Notes: a model not told the origin generated them from the sequence alone. Shown: positions 54,808 through 64,000, numbered from the stretch's first letter. The stretch is 64,000 bases of DNA from Oscillospiraceae bacterium (GCA_902766785.1 CACXEO010000090.1:41255-105254), one strand, 5' to 3'. Translations and numbers: made by a program.

Positions 54808-56983
54808 TTATTCCGTTTTTTCCATACCGCTTCTCTTTTGTTTCCACGTTTCAAATTCATCAGCTGGAAGAGGTTTTGAAAAAAAGAATCCCTGAACCAT
54901 GTCACACCCCACGCTGTTGAGCAGCTCAAGCTGTTCCCTGGTCTCAATTCCCTCCGCCACCGTTTGGGCGCCAATTTTCCGCGATAGCTTTATGATAGAT
55001 TCAACTACATCTTTTATTTTATCTGCGGATACATTTGTAAAAAAGCGCCTGTCAAGTTTAATTACATCGACATTAAATTCCATCAAAAGGCCCAAAGAAG
55101 AATAACCTGAACCAAAATCGTCAAGCGAGCATAGGAAACCGAACTGGTGCATTTCCTCTATCCGGCGTTTCATTTGCTCAATTTTCCGGTCGCTGAAAAA
55201 GATTGACTCCGTCAGCTCCAATTCAATCAGGCCTTGCGGTATTTGGTATTTCCGCGCAATTTCCTCAAAAGCAGAAAGCGCATCCTCCCGTTCAAAATGG
55301 CGTCTGGATAAGTTAACGGAGATTGGAAATAGCTCCTCGCCACGCTCTATCCAGCGGCTTAATATTTTACAGGTCTCCTCAAAAATAAATAAACCCAATT
55401 CGCATTTTTTCCATTTTTTTCAAACAACGGAATGAATTCAGAGGGTAAAATCATGCCGCGGCGGGGATGAAACCAGCGAACCAAAGCCTCTGCCCCACCT
55501 ATTTCCCCATCTTTGAGCCAAATCTTCGGTTGCAAGAAGACTTTGAAATCCCCATTTTTCAAAGAAGCTTCAAAAATCCTGTTCAGATCATGCTCTTTTT
55601 TTAATTGAAACATAAAGGCGGAATCGTAAAAGATGCAGCATCCATCTTCATAATCTTTCCGGTTCCTACAGGCAGTTTTGGTTCTGTCCTGCATCACTGT
55701 AATATCCAATGAGGGGCCTTCTATCCTATAAACGCCGGGTTGAAAAATCATCTGATACGGCTCTTCTATTTCATTGTTAAAAGTATTGATATCACGAATC
55801 ATTCCTTCAAGCCTTTTAGAAATGCGCTCCGGCTTATTTTCCCTGAGAAGCAGGAAAAAATTATCAGCGTCAGCTCTAGCAACAAGTTCCCCTTTATTGA
55901 TGCCTTCCTCTAGTTTTTGCATGACATAACGCAGGGTACGGTCCCCTTCTTCACTGCCATAGGATTCGTTAATTAACTTAAAATTTTTAATATTTAATAT
56001 GACAATTGAAAAGTCATAGGGAAATGCACCTGAAAACATCTCCCTGCATTTATGCTGGAAAGCAGTGCTATTCATTCCTCCAGTTACACCATCAACGAAT
56101 GCGAGTTATATACAAATCAACATCATGGGAAATTACATCGGCAAAGACTAGTGTCAAAAGCACCCAGTTAAAACTGGTAAGGGGGTTATAGGATAAGACC
56201 AGTTTTGTTCCATTTACAGCCGTAAACGTTAAAACTCGTCTTTTAACATTTACCATATCCTCCTCCATCTGCCGGATACTTTCCAAAACTATATCATCGG
56301 TTTTTTTGGAAAAATATTTTCCAACCGCATAAAGGGCTCAAGATTTGTTGGAGATATAATTACATCAGCGTCAGTATTTACTATACAGGAAAGGCTTTTC
56401 CCAGAAAAACTTTTTGACTGGATCAATTCCTGCATATTTTCTTTATCCCGAACTCCTGCCGGAGCCCCTACTGTCTCCGTTATCCAATACAGGAATTGAA
56501 TATAATATACTCTGATTATTTAAAAAAGTAACACCGTTTTTTCCTTGGAGCGACTTCTGAATCCCGACAAGGTTCATATAATTCTCAGAAGTTTCAGAAG
56601 TTTGATAAATTTTCCCATTTTTATTGATGGAAACAACCTCGTTAAATGCAAGGTTCGTAACATATTTTTGTAAAAAGCTCTGATATCATCCGTATTGCTG
56701 TTTTTATAAAACTGCACAAGTTCACTTTTTATCTGCTTCAAATTATTGATTACATTTGTAAGACGAACATCTATGTCATCAGAAAGCTGAAGCGTTACAT
56801 CCGCAACATACGATTTGGTGCGGTTATCAATCGCCTGCTGCAATTTTGAAGCGTTCCAAATAGTGATAATAAAAGTAAGGGTAATCAATACCGCTAGGCA
56901 AATAAAACCTTTTTTATAATTAAAAAAAGGTTTTATCGTATTAATCAGGCTTTTTTCGTAAGTTGTTTTTCTGATTTACCCAT
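54808..56983 (-). pseudogene. Decayed sensor-GGDEF-EAL protein gene
   Basis: Pieces of one protein are spread over several frames. ATG at 56983 (GAGG upstream) gives 12 codons, then the frame shifts in an A6 run. A sensor with a membrane helix follows (around 56930-56670), with further shifts near 56668, 56480 and in an A7 run near 56308 (just after ISPTNLEPFMRLENIF). Near 56105 part of the second membrane helix seems deleted before FVDGVTGG. The GGDEF domain (56075-55430) is degenerate (RADADN where GGDEF should be). Another shift near 55410 splits off the EAL domain, which still keeps EALVRW, ELTES, DDFGSGYSS, KLDRRF and AEGIET. It would have been a c-di-GMP phosphodiesterase. Confidence 0.85.
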
Positions 56984-57332
56984 CCTTAGACCTCATAAAT
57001 ATTTAATCACCGCTTGCTTAAACTATATCTTATCATACTTTGATTATTGTGTTTAGAATTACAAATTCTCCATTATTATAGCCTTTTAATAACAAAGAGG
57101 CCGCCATAATACAGCAGCCTCTTACAGGCAAATAATGTTTACAATTTTCCAATTAGCATATTGCTGATTTAAAATACTGTCAATTTGCTGTTCAATATAT
57201 TTTCGCCATTATAAGTGGCTAATAAAACTGCAACGTTTTTAGTTTCCACAAGCAATCATCCTATTAATATTAGAAATGGGTTTACTCCGGTAAAGAATAA
57301 ACCCATTTCCACTTTATTAATTAAAACATACG
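56984..57332. other. Gene-free gap with hairpins
   Basis: About 350 nt of AT-rich DNA between the pseudogene and tsf. I find no open frame with a ribosome site. It holds an AAGAGGC/GCCTCTT hairpin near 57095-57124 and the tsf terminator (57273-57309). Confidence 0.6.
57273..57309 (-). terminator. Terminator of rpsB-tsf
   Basis: A 12-bp stem GAAATGGGTTTA / TAAACCCATTTC with a 13-nt loop, 24 nt past the tsf stop. The T run on the minus strand is weak. Confidence 0.7.
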
Positions 57333-58241
57333 TTATTTAATCATATTTGCAACTTCATCGGCGAAGTTATCATTCCTTTTCTCAAGGCCTTCACCTTTTT
57401 CAAAACGCGCAAACGCTTTCACTTCAATTTTGCCGCCCAACTCTTTTGCCGAATTGGCAAGATATTTTGCAACGGTAAGGTCGTTATCTTTAATAAATTC
57501 CTGATCCAGCAGGCAAACTTCTTTGTAGAATTTATTGATCCGGCCCATAACCATTTTTTCAGCAATATTAGCGGGTTTTCCTTCATTCAGCGCCTGAGCC
57601 GTCAAAATTTCTTTTTCTTTCTCAATCGTTTCTGAAGGAACAGATTCACGGTTGAGGTACTGCGGATTGGCAGCGGCAATCTGCATCGCTACATCCTTAC
57701 CGCATGCGGTAAACTCCGGCCTGCCTCCAAGATCGGTATCAAACTGTACCATAACGCCGATTCGGCCGTCGCCGTGTACATAAGAAACCAAATCGCCTTC
57801 AAAGCGCTGGAAACGGCGGATCTTCATATTTTCACCAATAGTAAGAATTTTTTCACGGAGCGCATCCGCAACAGTGTCACTGGAACCGGCAAGTTTACAT
57901 GCAGCCAGAGCATCAACATCGGCAGGATTTTGCTCCATAATGGTTTTTGCAATTGCATTGACAAACTCGACAAACTCAGCATTTTTAGCAACGAAGTCGG
58001 TTTCAGCATTGACCTCAAGAACAACGCCAACTTTCTTCGCATCATCAACAACAGAAACAACAAGGCCCTCAGCAGCAATTCTGCCCGCTTTTTTGGCGGC
58101 AGCTGCAAGCCCCTTTTCACGGAGAAGCTCAATTGCTTTTTCCATATCACCGTTCGCTTCAGTTAGAGCTTTTTTACAATCCATCATGCCGCAGCCGGTT
58201 CTTTCACGAAGGGACTGAACATCTTTAGCGGTAAAATTCAT
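57333..58241 (-). CDS. tsf: Elongation factor Ts
   Basis: A 302-residue EF-Ts. UBA domain with VQSLRERTGCGMMDCKKALTEA at the start, TDFVAKN near 82, then two core repeats with YVHGDGRIGVMVQ. It recycles EF-Tu. 95 nt after rpsB, with a hairpin in between. Confidence 0.98.
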   Translation of the reverse strand: MNFTAKDVQSLRERTGCGMMDCKKALTEANGDMEKAIELLREKGLAAAAKKAGRIAAEGLVVSVVDDAKKVGVVLEVNAETDFVAKNAEFVEFVNAIAKTIMEQNPADVDALAACKLAGSSDTVADALREKILTIGENMKIRRFQRFEGDLVSYVHGDGRIGVMVQFDTDLGGRPEFTACGKDVAMQIAAANPQYLNRESVPSETIEKEKEILTAQALNEGKPANIAEKMVMGRINKFYKEVCLLDQEFIKDNDLTVAKYLANSAKELGGKIEVKAFARFEKGEGLEKRNDNFADEVANMIK

Positions 58242-58282
58242 TTAAAACATCCTTTCTATGGTTCTTTTCGTTCTTCTTAAAA

Positions 58283-58311
58283 CAATGCCCGTGCTTTAAG
58301 CGCGGGCATTG
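58283..58311 (-). terminator. Hairpin between rpsB and tsf
   Basis: CAATGCCCG / CGGGCATTG stem with an inner GCTT/AAGC stem; the minus strand continues TTTT. Probably a partial terminator that sets the rpsB:tsf ratio. Confidence 0.6.
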
Positions 58312-58336
58312 AACATTGCGTTAACAGGGCAATCCC

Positions 58337-59092
58337 TTATTCCGCAGCGGCCTCTTCAATTTCAGCAGCCTCTTCCGCAGCTTCTGCTTCTGCTTCGGCA
58401 GCACCCATCTGTCCCTGTCTGCCCTCAATAACAGCGTCAGCCATTGCACCGGAAATCAGCTTAACGGCACGGATTGCATCATCATTGCCCGGAATAACGT
58501 AGTCAATCTCATCCGGATCACAGTTGGTGTCAACAATTGCAACAATCGGGATACCGAGCTTTTTCGCTTCCGCAACTGCAATTCTCTCTTTTCTCGGATC
58601 AACGATAAAAAGGGCGGACGGAAGTTTATCCATATTCTTGATACCGCCAAGGAACTTCTCAAGCTTCTCAATTTCAAGATTCAGTTTGATAACCTCTTTC
58701 TTCGGGAGAAGGTCAAAAGTTCCGTCAGCTTCCATGGTACGAAGCTGAGAAAGACGGTTGATTCTACGGCGGATAGTTTTAAAGTTGGTCATCATGCCGC
58801 CGAGCCAACGTGCATTAACATAATGCATACCGCAGCGCTCTGCCTCTTCACGAACGGAGTCACCGGCCTGTTTCTTCGTTCCAACAAACAGGATGCTGCC
58901 GCCCTCAGAAGCGATGTCACGGACAAACATATAAGCCTCATCCAGCTTTTTAACGGTTTTCTGAAGGTCAATGATATAAATACCATTTCTCTCCGTAAAA
59001 ATGTACGTTGCCATTTTCGGGTTCCATCTTCTTGTCTGATGCCCGAAGTGAACGCCAGCTTCGAGAAGCTGTTTCATGGATACTACTGCCAT
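58337..59092 (-). CDS. rpsB: 30S ribosomal protein S2
   Basis: A 251-residue S2 beginning [20 protein letters not shown], with [11 protein letters not shown] and [22 protein letters not shown]. The last 20 residues are Ala/Glu rich, a common Firmicute tail. First gene of rpsB-tsf. Confidence 0.98.
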   Translation of the reverse strand: MAVVSMKQLLEAGVHFGHQTRRWNPKMATYIFTERNGIYIIDLQKTVKKLDEAYMFVRDIASEGGSILFVGTKKQAGDSVREEAERCGMHYVNARWLGGMMTNFKTIRRRINRLSQLRTMEADGTFDLLPKKEVIKLNLEIEKLEKFLGGIKNMDKLPSALFIVDPRKERIAVAEAKKLGIPIVAIVDTNCDPDEIDYVIPGNDDAIRAVKLISGAMADAVIEGRQGQMGAAEAEAEAAEEAAEIEEAAAE

Positions 59093-59128
59093 TTCAAATT
59101 ACCTCCATTTTTGGTTTGTGTTTCCTCC

Positions 59129-59188
59129 GCAGAACTGCCGCGCAACGACCGGCTTGTTAAAACCGGCACCGGGTCGCGCACTTTCTGC
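59129..59188 (-). promoter_or_regulatory. Structured rpsB leader (candidate S2 autoregulatory element)
   Basis: The minus-strand leader folds with GCAGAA / TTCTGC at the base, then GCGC and GACC / GGTC, closing on a CCGG / CCGG loop. It ends next to the GGAGG site used by rpsB. Such leaders commonly bind their own ribosomal protein; identity as an S2 element is inference. Confidence 0.5.
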
Positions 59189-59205
59189 GTGCGTAATACT
59201 AGAAT

Positions 59206-59234
59206 ATTTTATCACAATGCAGTTAAAAAATCAA
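59206..59234 (-). promoter_or_regulatory. Promoter of rpsB-tsf
   Basis: TTGATT (59229-59234), a 17-nt spacer, and TAAAAT (59206-59211) on the minus strand, placed directly after the folD stop. Confidence 0.8.
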
Positions 59235-59235
59235 G

Positions 59236-60093
59236 TTAAAAATCAATTTTATTCTGTATTTTTGCGGCTGTCACAGTATTTTTCATCAAAATCACACGGG
59301 TCATCGGCCCAACGCCGCCGGGCACCGGGGTTATATAACCCGCTACTTTGCTGGCAGCTTCAAAATCAACGTCGCCGCAAAGCTTGCCGTCCGGCATTTT
59401 TGTGGTCCCTACGTCAATGACAACCGCGCCCGGCTTAATCATATCCCCTTTGATCAATTTTGGAACGCCGACTGCTGCAACCAGAATGTCAGCCGAAGCG
59501 CAAACCTCCTTCAGGTTTTTGGTCTTAGAGTGAGCAATCGTCACCGTACCGTTTTTATGTAGCAGGAGCATTGCCATCGGCTTTCCGACAATATTGCTCC
59601 GCCCTACGACAACACAATTTTTTCCGGTGATATCAACGCCGGTAGAAGCAATCAACTCCATACAGCCTGCCGGGGTACAAGGCAAGAAATTATAGGTTCC
59701 AATCATAATTTTGCCGACATTGGCGGCATGGAAAGCATCTACATCTTTCTCAGGGGAAATCGCCGCAATGATTTTGTTTTCATCGATCTGCTCCGGTACC
59801 GGAAGCTGTACCAGAATCCCATTGATGGAGGAATCCCGGTTGAGCTCGTCAATCAACTCAAGAAGCTCTTCTTCAGTTGTTTCCTCCGGCAGAGCATATT
59901 CTCTGGACAAAATTCCAAGTTCTTCACAGTCTCTTTTTTTCAGATTGACATAAATACGAGAAGCAGGATCGCTCCCCACGATTACGACCGCCAGTCCCAG
60001 CTGAACCCCTTTTTCTTTCAGTGCTGAAACTTCCTGTTTCAGTTCCCCCTTAATCCGGGCGGAAATTGCTTTACCATCAATAATCTGTGCCAT
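59236..60093 (-). CDS. folD: Methylenetetrahydrofolate dehydrogenase/cyclohydrolase FolD
   Basis: A 285-residue bifunctional C1 enzyme. Catalytic region YVNLKKRDCEELG (Tyr and Lys near 49-54), QLPVPEQIDE near 98, NADP site VVGRSNIVGKPMAML near 165, and PVPGGVGPMT near 262. It starts 3 nt after lgt with a strong GGAGG site. Confidence 0.97.
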   Translation of the reverse strand: MAQIIDGKAISARIKGELKQEVSALKEKGVQLGLAVVIVGSDPASRIYVNLKKRDCEELGILSREYALPEETTEEELLELIDELNRDSSINGILVQLPVPEQIDENKIIAAISPEKDVDAFHAANVGKIMIGTYNFLPCTPAGCMELIASTGVDITGKNCVVVGRSNIVGKPMAMLLLHKNGTVTIAHSKTKNLKEVCASADILVAAVGVPKLIKGDMIKPGAVVIDVGTTKMPDGKLCGDVDFEAASKVAGYITPVPGGVGPMTRVILMKNTVTAAKIQNKIDF

Positions 60094-60096
60094 TGT

Positions 60097-61155
60097 TTAT
60101 TCCTCCTTACCTTTTTCCCCGTCGTCATTCTCCGGCTTGTCCTGCAACATTACTGAACTGTCCTCATCCACAGAATCCGGTTCTGTTGGAACCTCTTCCT
60201 CCAGCTGTTCAGGCTCTACATTCTTCTTTTTTCCCTTTTCCGGTTTATAGCCATTTTTCAAAATATCCTGCGCTTCCTCAGTCGTCACATACAAAACGGC
60301 GTATTTCGAATAGGGATCGCGTTTGATCCGCCCCCGGATCACAAGCCAGAAGGCAACGGCTACAACCACAATCAGCCCCGCCAGAAGCTGTGAAATGCGT
60401 ATTTTGCCCAGCATCAAGCTGTCGGTGCGAAGGCCTTCTATCACAAACCGGCCCAAACCATACCAAGCGGAATACATCAAGAAAATTTCACCGTCAAACT
60501 TCCTGTGCTTAAAGTAAAGATGCAGAAGGAGAAAGCCAAGCAGGCACCAGAGGGATTCATACAAAAATGTTGGATGAACCGGCATAGACGGATCGACCGT
60601 GACGCCGTAAGAGCTGAGCTCCGATGCATGCTGGGTCAGGTAATTTGAAATAACCGTCCCGGACATTCCCCACGGAAGATCCGTATTGCTGCCAAACGCT
60701 TCTACGTTAATAAAATTTGCCCAGCGGCCAATCCCCTGACCGATTAGGAAACCGAGCCCCGCCAGATCGAGAACCGGCCCAAATTTAATTTTTCTCCAGC
60801 GGGCAACCAAATAAGCCGCAAGAAGGGCTCCAATAATACCGCCGTAAATAGCGAGCCCACCGGTCCAAATCTGAAAAATTTCAAGAGGATGTTCAACATA
60901 ATAGTCCAACTTAAACAGTACGAAATAAAGCCGCGCCCCAATAATACCGCCGATCAAACCGGCAAGCACCATATCGGTAAGCCGGTCCAGGTCAACGCCA
61001 AAATATTTGGCACGCCGATAACAGTAGACCGCCGCCAGAATAAAACCGACCGCGATGATGAGTGCATACCAGCGAATCTGAACCGGACCGATTTCAAAGG
61101 CGACCGGATTAAAATTGAACTCAAGTCCCAGGTGCGGAAATGTTACATTGCGCAT
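60097..61155 (-). CDS. lgt: Prolipoprotein diacylglyceryl transferase with long acidic tail
   Basis: A 352-residue Lgt. The core (residues 1-275, seven helices) has RWYALIIAVGF, GLAIYGGIIGALLA and the signature GQGIGRWANFINVEAFG, where Ala replaces the usual Gly before NF. It lipidates preprolipoproteins at the membrane. The last ~75 residues are a charged, Glu/Asp-rich extension absent from most Lgt proteins. The ATG at 61155 follows AAAGGGG. Confidence 0.94.
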   Translation of the reverse strand: MRNVTFPHLGLEFNFNPVAFEIGPVQIRWYALIIAVGFILAAVYCYRRAKYFGVDLDRLTDMVLAGLIGGIIGARLYFVLFKLDYYVEHPLEIFQIWTGGLAIYGGIIGALLAAYLVARWRKIKFGPVLDLAGLGFLIGQGIGRWANFINVEAFGSNTDLPWGMSGTVISNYLTQHASELSSYGVTVDPSMPVHPTFLYESLWCLLGFLLLHLYFKHRKFDGEIFLMYSAWYGLGRFVIEGLRTDSLMLGKIRISQLLAGLIVVVAVAFWLVIRGRIKRDPYSKYAVLYVTTEEAQDILKNGYKPEKGKKKNVEPEQLEEEVPTEPDSVDEDSSVMLQDKPENDDGEKGKEE

Positions 61156-61168
61156 AATGTTGTCCCCT

Positions 61169-62449
61169 TTACCGAATTGGATTGACCACAGAAATGGCGG
61201 AGCGCTCCTCCTCCATGACCGCAGCAAGGCGGTTCGCTACATCATCAAAAGTAACAGCGGCCACCGCCTCTATCATATCATAAAGTTCGACATTTTGGAA
61301 ATGGGCGGTTATCAAAGAATATGAAACATTTTCAACATTGTTAAATCCGCGGACATAGCGCCCGTAAACCGCACGCTTTGCGGTGTCAAACTCTTCCGGG
61401 AGGATCCCGTTTTTCTTAAAGCCCATAATTGCTTTGTTAAGGGTTTCGTAAACCTTTAATGGTTCACGGGATTCACCGTCAAATAGAACCGCAAAATAAT
61501 TCGGTCCGGTGAAAAGCTCGGACGAAAACGTCGCGTTAATCAGGTTGGCATCGTACGCTTCACGGTAGAAACGGCTCCCCTCCCCTGTAATGATCTCAGT
61601 TAAAATTTCAAGCTCAGCCAATGCCTTTACCAATTCCATTCCGGTAAGGGGCTTTTCTTTGTAGCCGATATTGAAAAGCGGGACTGAAACTTCAAGCTGA
61701 TCCTCAATTACTTTCTGCGCAACTTCGGCGGGCTCCTCCGGCATTTTAGAATCAGCCTGAATCGAGACATCCGCCGGTTTGACACAGCGGTCTACAATTT
61801 CAAGCGCTTTTTTATAATCAAAATTACCCGCGATGGCAAGCACCATATTATTCGCATTGTAGAAAGTACGGTAACACCGGTAAAGAAGATCGGCGTCAAT
61901 TTCAGCGATGCTTTCTACCGTTCCGCCAATATCCACCTTGACCGGATGGTTCACATACAGAGCGTTTAAAAGATTAAAAAGAACCTTCCAGCCAGGACGG
62001 TCCTGAAGCATCCGAATTTCCTGCCCGATAATCCCCTGCTCTTTTTCCACCGTTTTTTCCGTAAAATAAGGCGACTGAACGAAGTTCAGCAAAACCTCCA
62101 AAGACTCCTCAAAATGGTCGGTGCAGGTGAACTCATAGCAAGTGCGGTCAAACGAAGTAAAGGCATTGGCGGACGCCCCAGTTTTTGCAAAAAGTTCAAA
62201 AGCGTCCACACCATTTTCATTTTCAAAGAGTTTATGCTCCAAAAAATGGGCAACCCCTTCTGGAACGGTGATAAAATCTTCCTTATCGTTGGAACGGAAC
62301 GTTGTATCAATTGACCCGTACCGTGTTCCATACAAAGCATAAGCAGAGGAAAAACCCTTCATTGGATATAAAAGAACCGTCAAACCGCTTGGGTGTTCTA
62401 TTTTATAATACTTCTCATTCAAACGGCTGCTTGTCATTTCCTGAATCAT
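61169..62449 (-). CDS. M16 zinc peptidase, active subunit (YmfH type)
   Basis: A 426-residue pitrilysin-family peptidase. The inverted zinc motif HFLEH is at 68-72, with the third ligand in the GIIGQEIRM region near residue 144. The rest matches the YmfH branch. It overlaps its inactive homologue by 1 nt. Probable two-subunit protease; substrate unknown. Confidence 0.9.
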   Translation of the reverse strand: MIQEMTSSRLNEKYYKIEHPSGLTVLLYPMKGFSSAYALYGTRYGSIDTTFRSNDKEDFITVPEGVAHFLEHKLFENENGVDAFELFAKTGASANAFTSFDRTCYEFTCTDHFEESLEVLLNFVQSPYFTEKTVEKEQGIIGQEIRMLQDRPGWKVLFNLLNALYVNHPVKVDIGGTVESIAEIDADLLYRCYRTFYNANNMVLAIAGNFDYKKALEIVDRCVKPADVSIQADSKMPEEPAEVAQKVIEDQLEVSVPLFNIGYKEKPLTGMELVKALAELEILTEIITGEGSRFYREAYDANLINATFSSELFTGPNYFAVLFDGESREPLKVYETLNKAIMGFKKNGILPEEFDTAKRAVYGRYVRGFNNVENVSYSLITAHFQNVELYDMIEAVAAVTFDDVANRLAAVMEEERSAISVVNPIR

Positions 62450-63726
62450 TACGCTTTCTCCTCCCCTCTTAATACGTATACTGTATCCAGCGTCACCCTG
62501 CCTGCGGCTTTTATAACCTGTTTCCGGGTCACCCGATTAAGCCGTGCAGCCTCTTCTTCCGGAGATGCTTCTGAATGGGAAAACAACTGCCCCAAATACC
62601 AGGTTTCCATGGATGAAGGTGAGTCGTTGACCGTTTTAAAGGAATCGGCAACCATCAGCTTGGTCTCTTCCAACTCCTCCTCTGAGAAGTTCCCGGCTTT
62701 TACCTCTTCGAGCTGCCTGAGGATTTCATCCCCGGCCTTTTTCACATTGTCAAACTCGACGCCACTGTTGACATAAAGAATTCCTTTACTCCGGTCAAGC
62801 CGCGATGAACAATAGTAGCAAAGACTCAGTTTTTCCCGTACGTTCATGAAGAGCTTGGAACGCGGCGTGCCACCGTAAAGCATTGACATCAGACGAACTT
62901 CATCCATCTCCTCCTGCGTTTTGGCATCCACGCGAAACCCCATTACCAGTTTTGCCTGGCTTACACTGAAATGCTCTTCAACCGTTTTAGGTGAAACGGC
63001 ACGGTAAACCCGCTGGGAATCAATGGAAACTATCGGGTCCCGTTCCAACGTAGAAAAGTCATCCTGCACCTGAGCCGCAACCTCATCCGCAGCGCCGCAG
63101 CCCACAAAATAAATTTCAATTTGCGCCGTTTTCAAAACGTGATGATAGGCTTCCGCGACGTCACTCATAGTGAGTTGTTTTACCGAGGGAACATCGCCGT
63201 ATTTATGAATACCATACGGTTCGCCGGCACACATATTAACAATCATCCGCTGTACTGCGTAAGAGGTTTTTTCATTGATTTCAGCCTCAATTGCATCGAC
63301 AAGAGACTGCTTTTCCAGGTCGAACTGGGTCAGGTCAAAATCGCTCTGCAAAAAGGCCGGTTGGCGAATCAGCCTACAAAGGATATCTGCCGTTTCCTTG
63401 GCAATCTCCTCTTTTTCCAATGCAAACGCATCATCAATGGAGGAAATAGAGAGGTTGAGAATTTGAAAATCACCCGATTTCAACACGTCGGTATACAAAT
63501 TGGCGCCGTAAAGCCGGTTCAGCTTTTGATTAAGCTCTGTATAATTGGAACAGCCATAATAACCTTTTCGGAAGAGGAACGGCAAAATCGCGTTGGCAGA
63601 AGCCCTTTTTTCTGAAAGCGGCAGAATAAAATTAAAAGACAGCCGGTTTGTTTTGAAGCGTGGATCGCGAACCACTGTGAAGTGTATTCCCTTTCCGATT
63701 TCAGAACGGCTCAAAGTAACAGACAT
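62449..63726 (-). CDS. M16 peptidase-like protein, inactive subunit (YmfF type)
   Basis: A 425-residue M16 fold in which the zinc motif is missing: the corresponding stretch reads LPFLFRKGYYGCSNYTEL rather than HxxEH. The C-terminal half keeps the R/Y-type region VRLMSMLYGGTPRSKLF and SSRLDRSKG. It pairs with the active subunit as in mitochondrial processing peptidase. First gene of the ymfF-ymfH-lgt-folD run; TTTGGAGGG lies upstream. Confidence 0.9.
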   Translation of the reverse strand: MSVTLSRSEIGKGIHFTVVRDPRFKTNRLSFNFILPLSEKRASANAILPFLFRKGYYGCSNYTELNQKLNRLYGANLYTDVLKSGDFQILNLSISSIDDAFALEKEEIAKETADILCRLIRQPAFLQSDFDLTQFDLEKQSLVDAIEAEINEKTSYAVQRMIVNMCAGEPYGIHKYGDVPSVKQLTMSDVAEAYHHVLKTAQIEIYFVGCGAADEVAAQVQDDFSTLERDPIVSIDSQRVYRAVSPKTVEEHFSVSQAKLVMGFRVDAKTQEEMDEVRLMSMLYGGTPRSKLFMNVREKLSLCYYCSSRLDRSKGILYVNSGVEFDNVKKAGDEILRQLEEVKAGNFSEEELEETKLMVADSFKTVNDSPSSMETWYLGQLFSHSEASPEEEAARLNRVTRKQVIKAAGRVTLDTVYVLRGEEKA

Positions 63727-63869
63727 TCTCTGTATCCCTCCAAATTTTAAAACTTAATGCATATAAATTCATAAATAAGACAGCCTTTATCATGCCTTTA
63801 GCGCTGCCCAATACTGGCGGGCGGGCAAAATCTCTAAAACGGCATGGACGCTGCTTTAGAACTTAAGTC
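63727..63869 (-). other. Leader of the M16 pair
   Basis: About 140 nt between promoter and start codon. TCTAAA / TTTAGA can close a stem (63831-63860 region), and GGCATG / CATGCC copies can pair. I could not match it to a known riboswitch. Confidence 0.3.
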
Positions 63870-63899
63870 ATTATACCATACCGTAGACAGTATTTCCAG
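63870..63899 (-). promoter_or_regulatory. Promoter of the M16 peptidase-lgt-folD unit
   Basis: Extended -10 TGGTATAAT (63870-63878) with a weak TGGAAA -35 17 nt upstream, on the minus strand. It overlaps the end of the preceding partial gene. Confidence 0.55.
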
Positions 63900-64000
63900 A
63901 ATCAGCTAAAAATATAGGCTCAATCACAAAACCTGTGGGATTTGGGGTTGCGGTCATAGTCCCTCCGGCTGGCATCGAATAGCTTGAGGAAGAAGTATTC
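63871..64000 (-). CDS. C-terminal end of an unidentified gene (cut by window edge)
   Basis: One minus-strand frame stays open for 42 codons to the window edge and ends at TAA (63871-63873). It reads YSMPAGGTMTATPNPTGF and later ADSGNTVYGMV. I do not recognise it, and the fragment is too short to be sure it codes. Confidence 0.35.
   Translation of the reverse strand, partial: NTSSSSYSMPAGGTMTATPNPTGFVIEPIFLADSGNTVYGMV

Noticed and set aside
54599..54847. 82-codon minus-strand frame before pyrH
   Set aside because: It spans the EAL-gene terminator and the pyrH promoter, is low complexity, and has no ribosome site.
1..64000. Mobile elements, CRISPR arrays, toxin-antitoxin or defence systems
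   Set aside because: No transposase, integrase, repeat-spacer array or defence gene was found; the window is a core chromosomal region.

Overview
The window is a gene-dense, low-to-mid GC chromosomal segment of an endospore-forming Clostridia-type Firmicute. The evidence is the Gram-positive PolC replicase, a complete spoIIIAA-AH cluster, yunB, yqfC/yqfD and ylbJ, the CtsR/McsA/McsB stress operon, Prp-processed L27, and strong Shine-Dalgarno sites with occasional TTG/GTG starts. An Oscillospiraceae/Ruminococcaceae-like host is my guess from gene neighbourhood; nothing here fixes the species. I see no prophage, IS element, CRISPR array, tRNA or rRNA gene.

Layout. 1-1.5 kb: ctsR-mcsA-mcsB (reverse) with CtsR boxes. 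1.6-3.2 kb: a tiny Cys/Gly-rich protein and a ferredoxin-tailed aldo/keto reductase. 3.2-12 kb (reverse): yunB, mutS2, then the conserved block yqfC-yqfD-phoH-ybeY-dgkA-era-yqzL-recO. 12.1-17.8 kb (forward): ylbJ, a small Cys protein, mini-RNase III, a YitT-type membrane protein, DnaD- and DnaI-like primosome proteins and an unknown membrane protein. 17.8-25.1 kb (reverse): rplU-prp-rpmA-obg and the eight-gene spoIIIA operon. 25.2-30.5 kb (forward): the shikimate operon aroF-aroB-aroA-aroC plus a GNAT gene. 30.5-35.8 kb (reverse): yebC, a HAD phosphatase, and an ACT protein-hom-thrB-lysC operon. 36-43.7 kb (reverse): a ten-gene histidine operon hisZGDCBHAFIE. 43.7-54.6 kb (reverse): pyrH-frr-uppS-cdsA-dxr-rseP-ispG followed by polC. 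54.8-57 kb: a decayed GGDEF-EAL gene. 57.3-63.7 kb (reverse): rpsB-tsf, and M16 peptidase pair-lgt-folD.

The most striking signal is upstream of aroF. A 37-codon open frame with a good ribosome site contains 11 Phe codons, overlaps an antiterminator strand with its last codons, and is followed by a 19-bp intrinsic terminator. This has the full architecture of a phenylalanine leader-peptide attenuator controlling the shikimate operon. Other RNA or operator signals worth attention are an SD-sequestering switch before rplU, a long hairpin before rpsB, a chain of four hairpins before polC, a 31-bp palindrome over the phoH promoter, and palindromes over the his and hom promoters.

Functionally the window combines housekeeping (replication, translation, cell-envelope lipid and isoprenoid synthesis, DNA repair), amino-acid biosynthesis (aromatic, Thr/Met branch, His) and sporulation. 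Apart from the EAL pseudogene, no gene appears broken.
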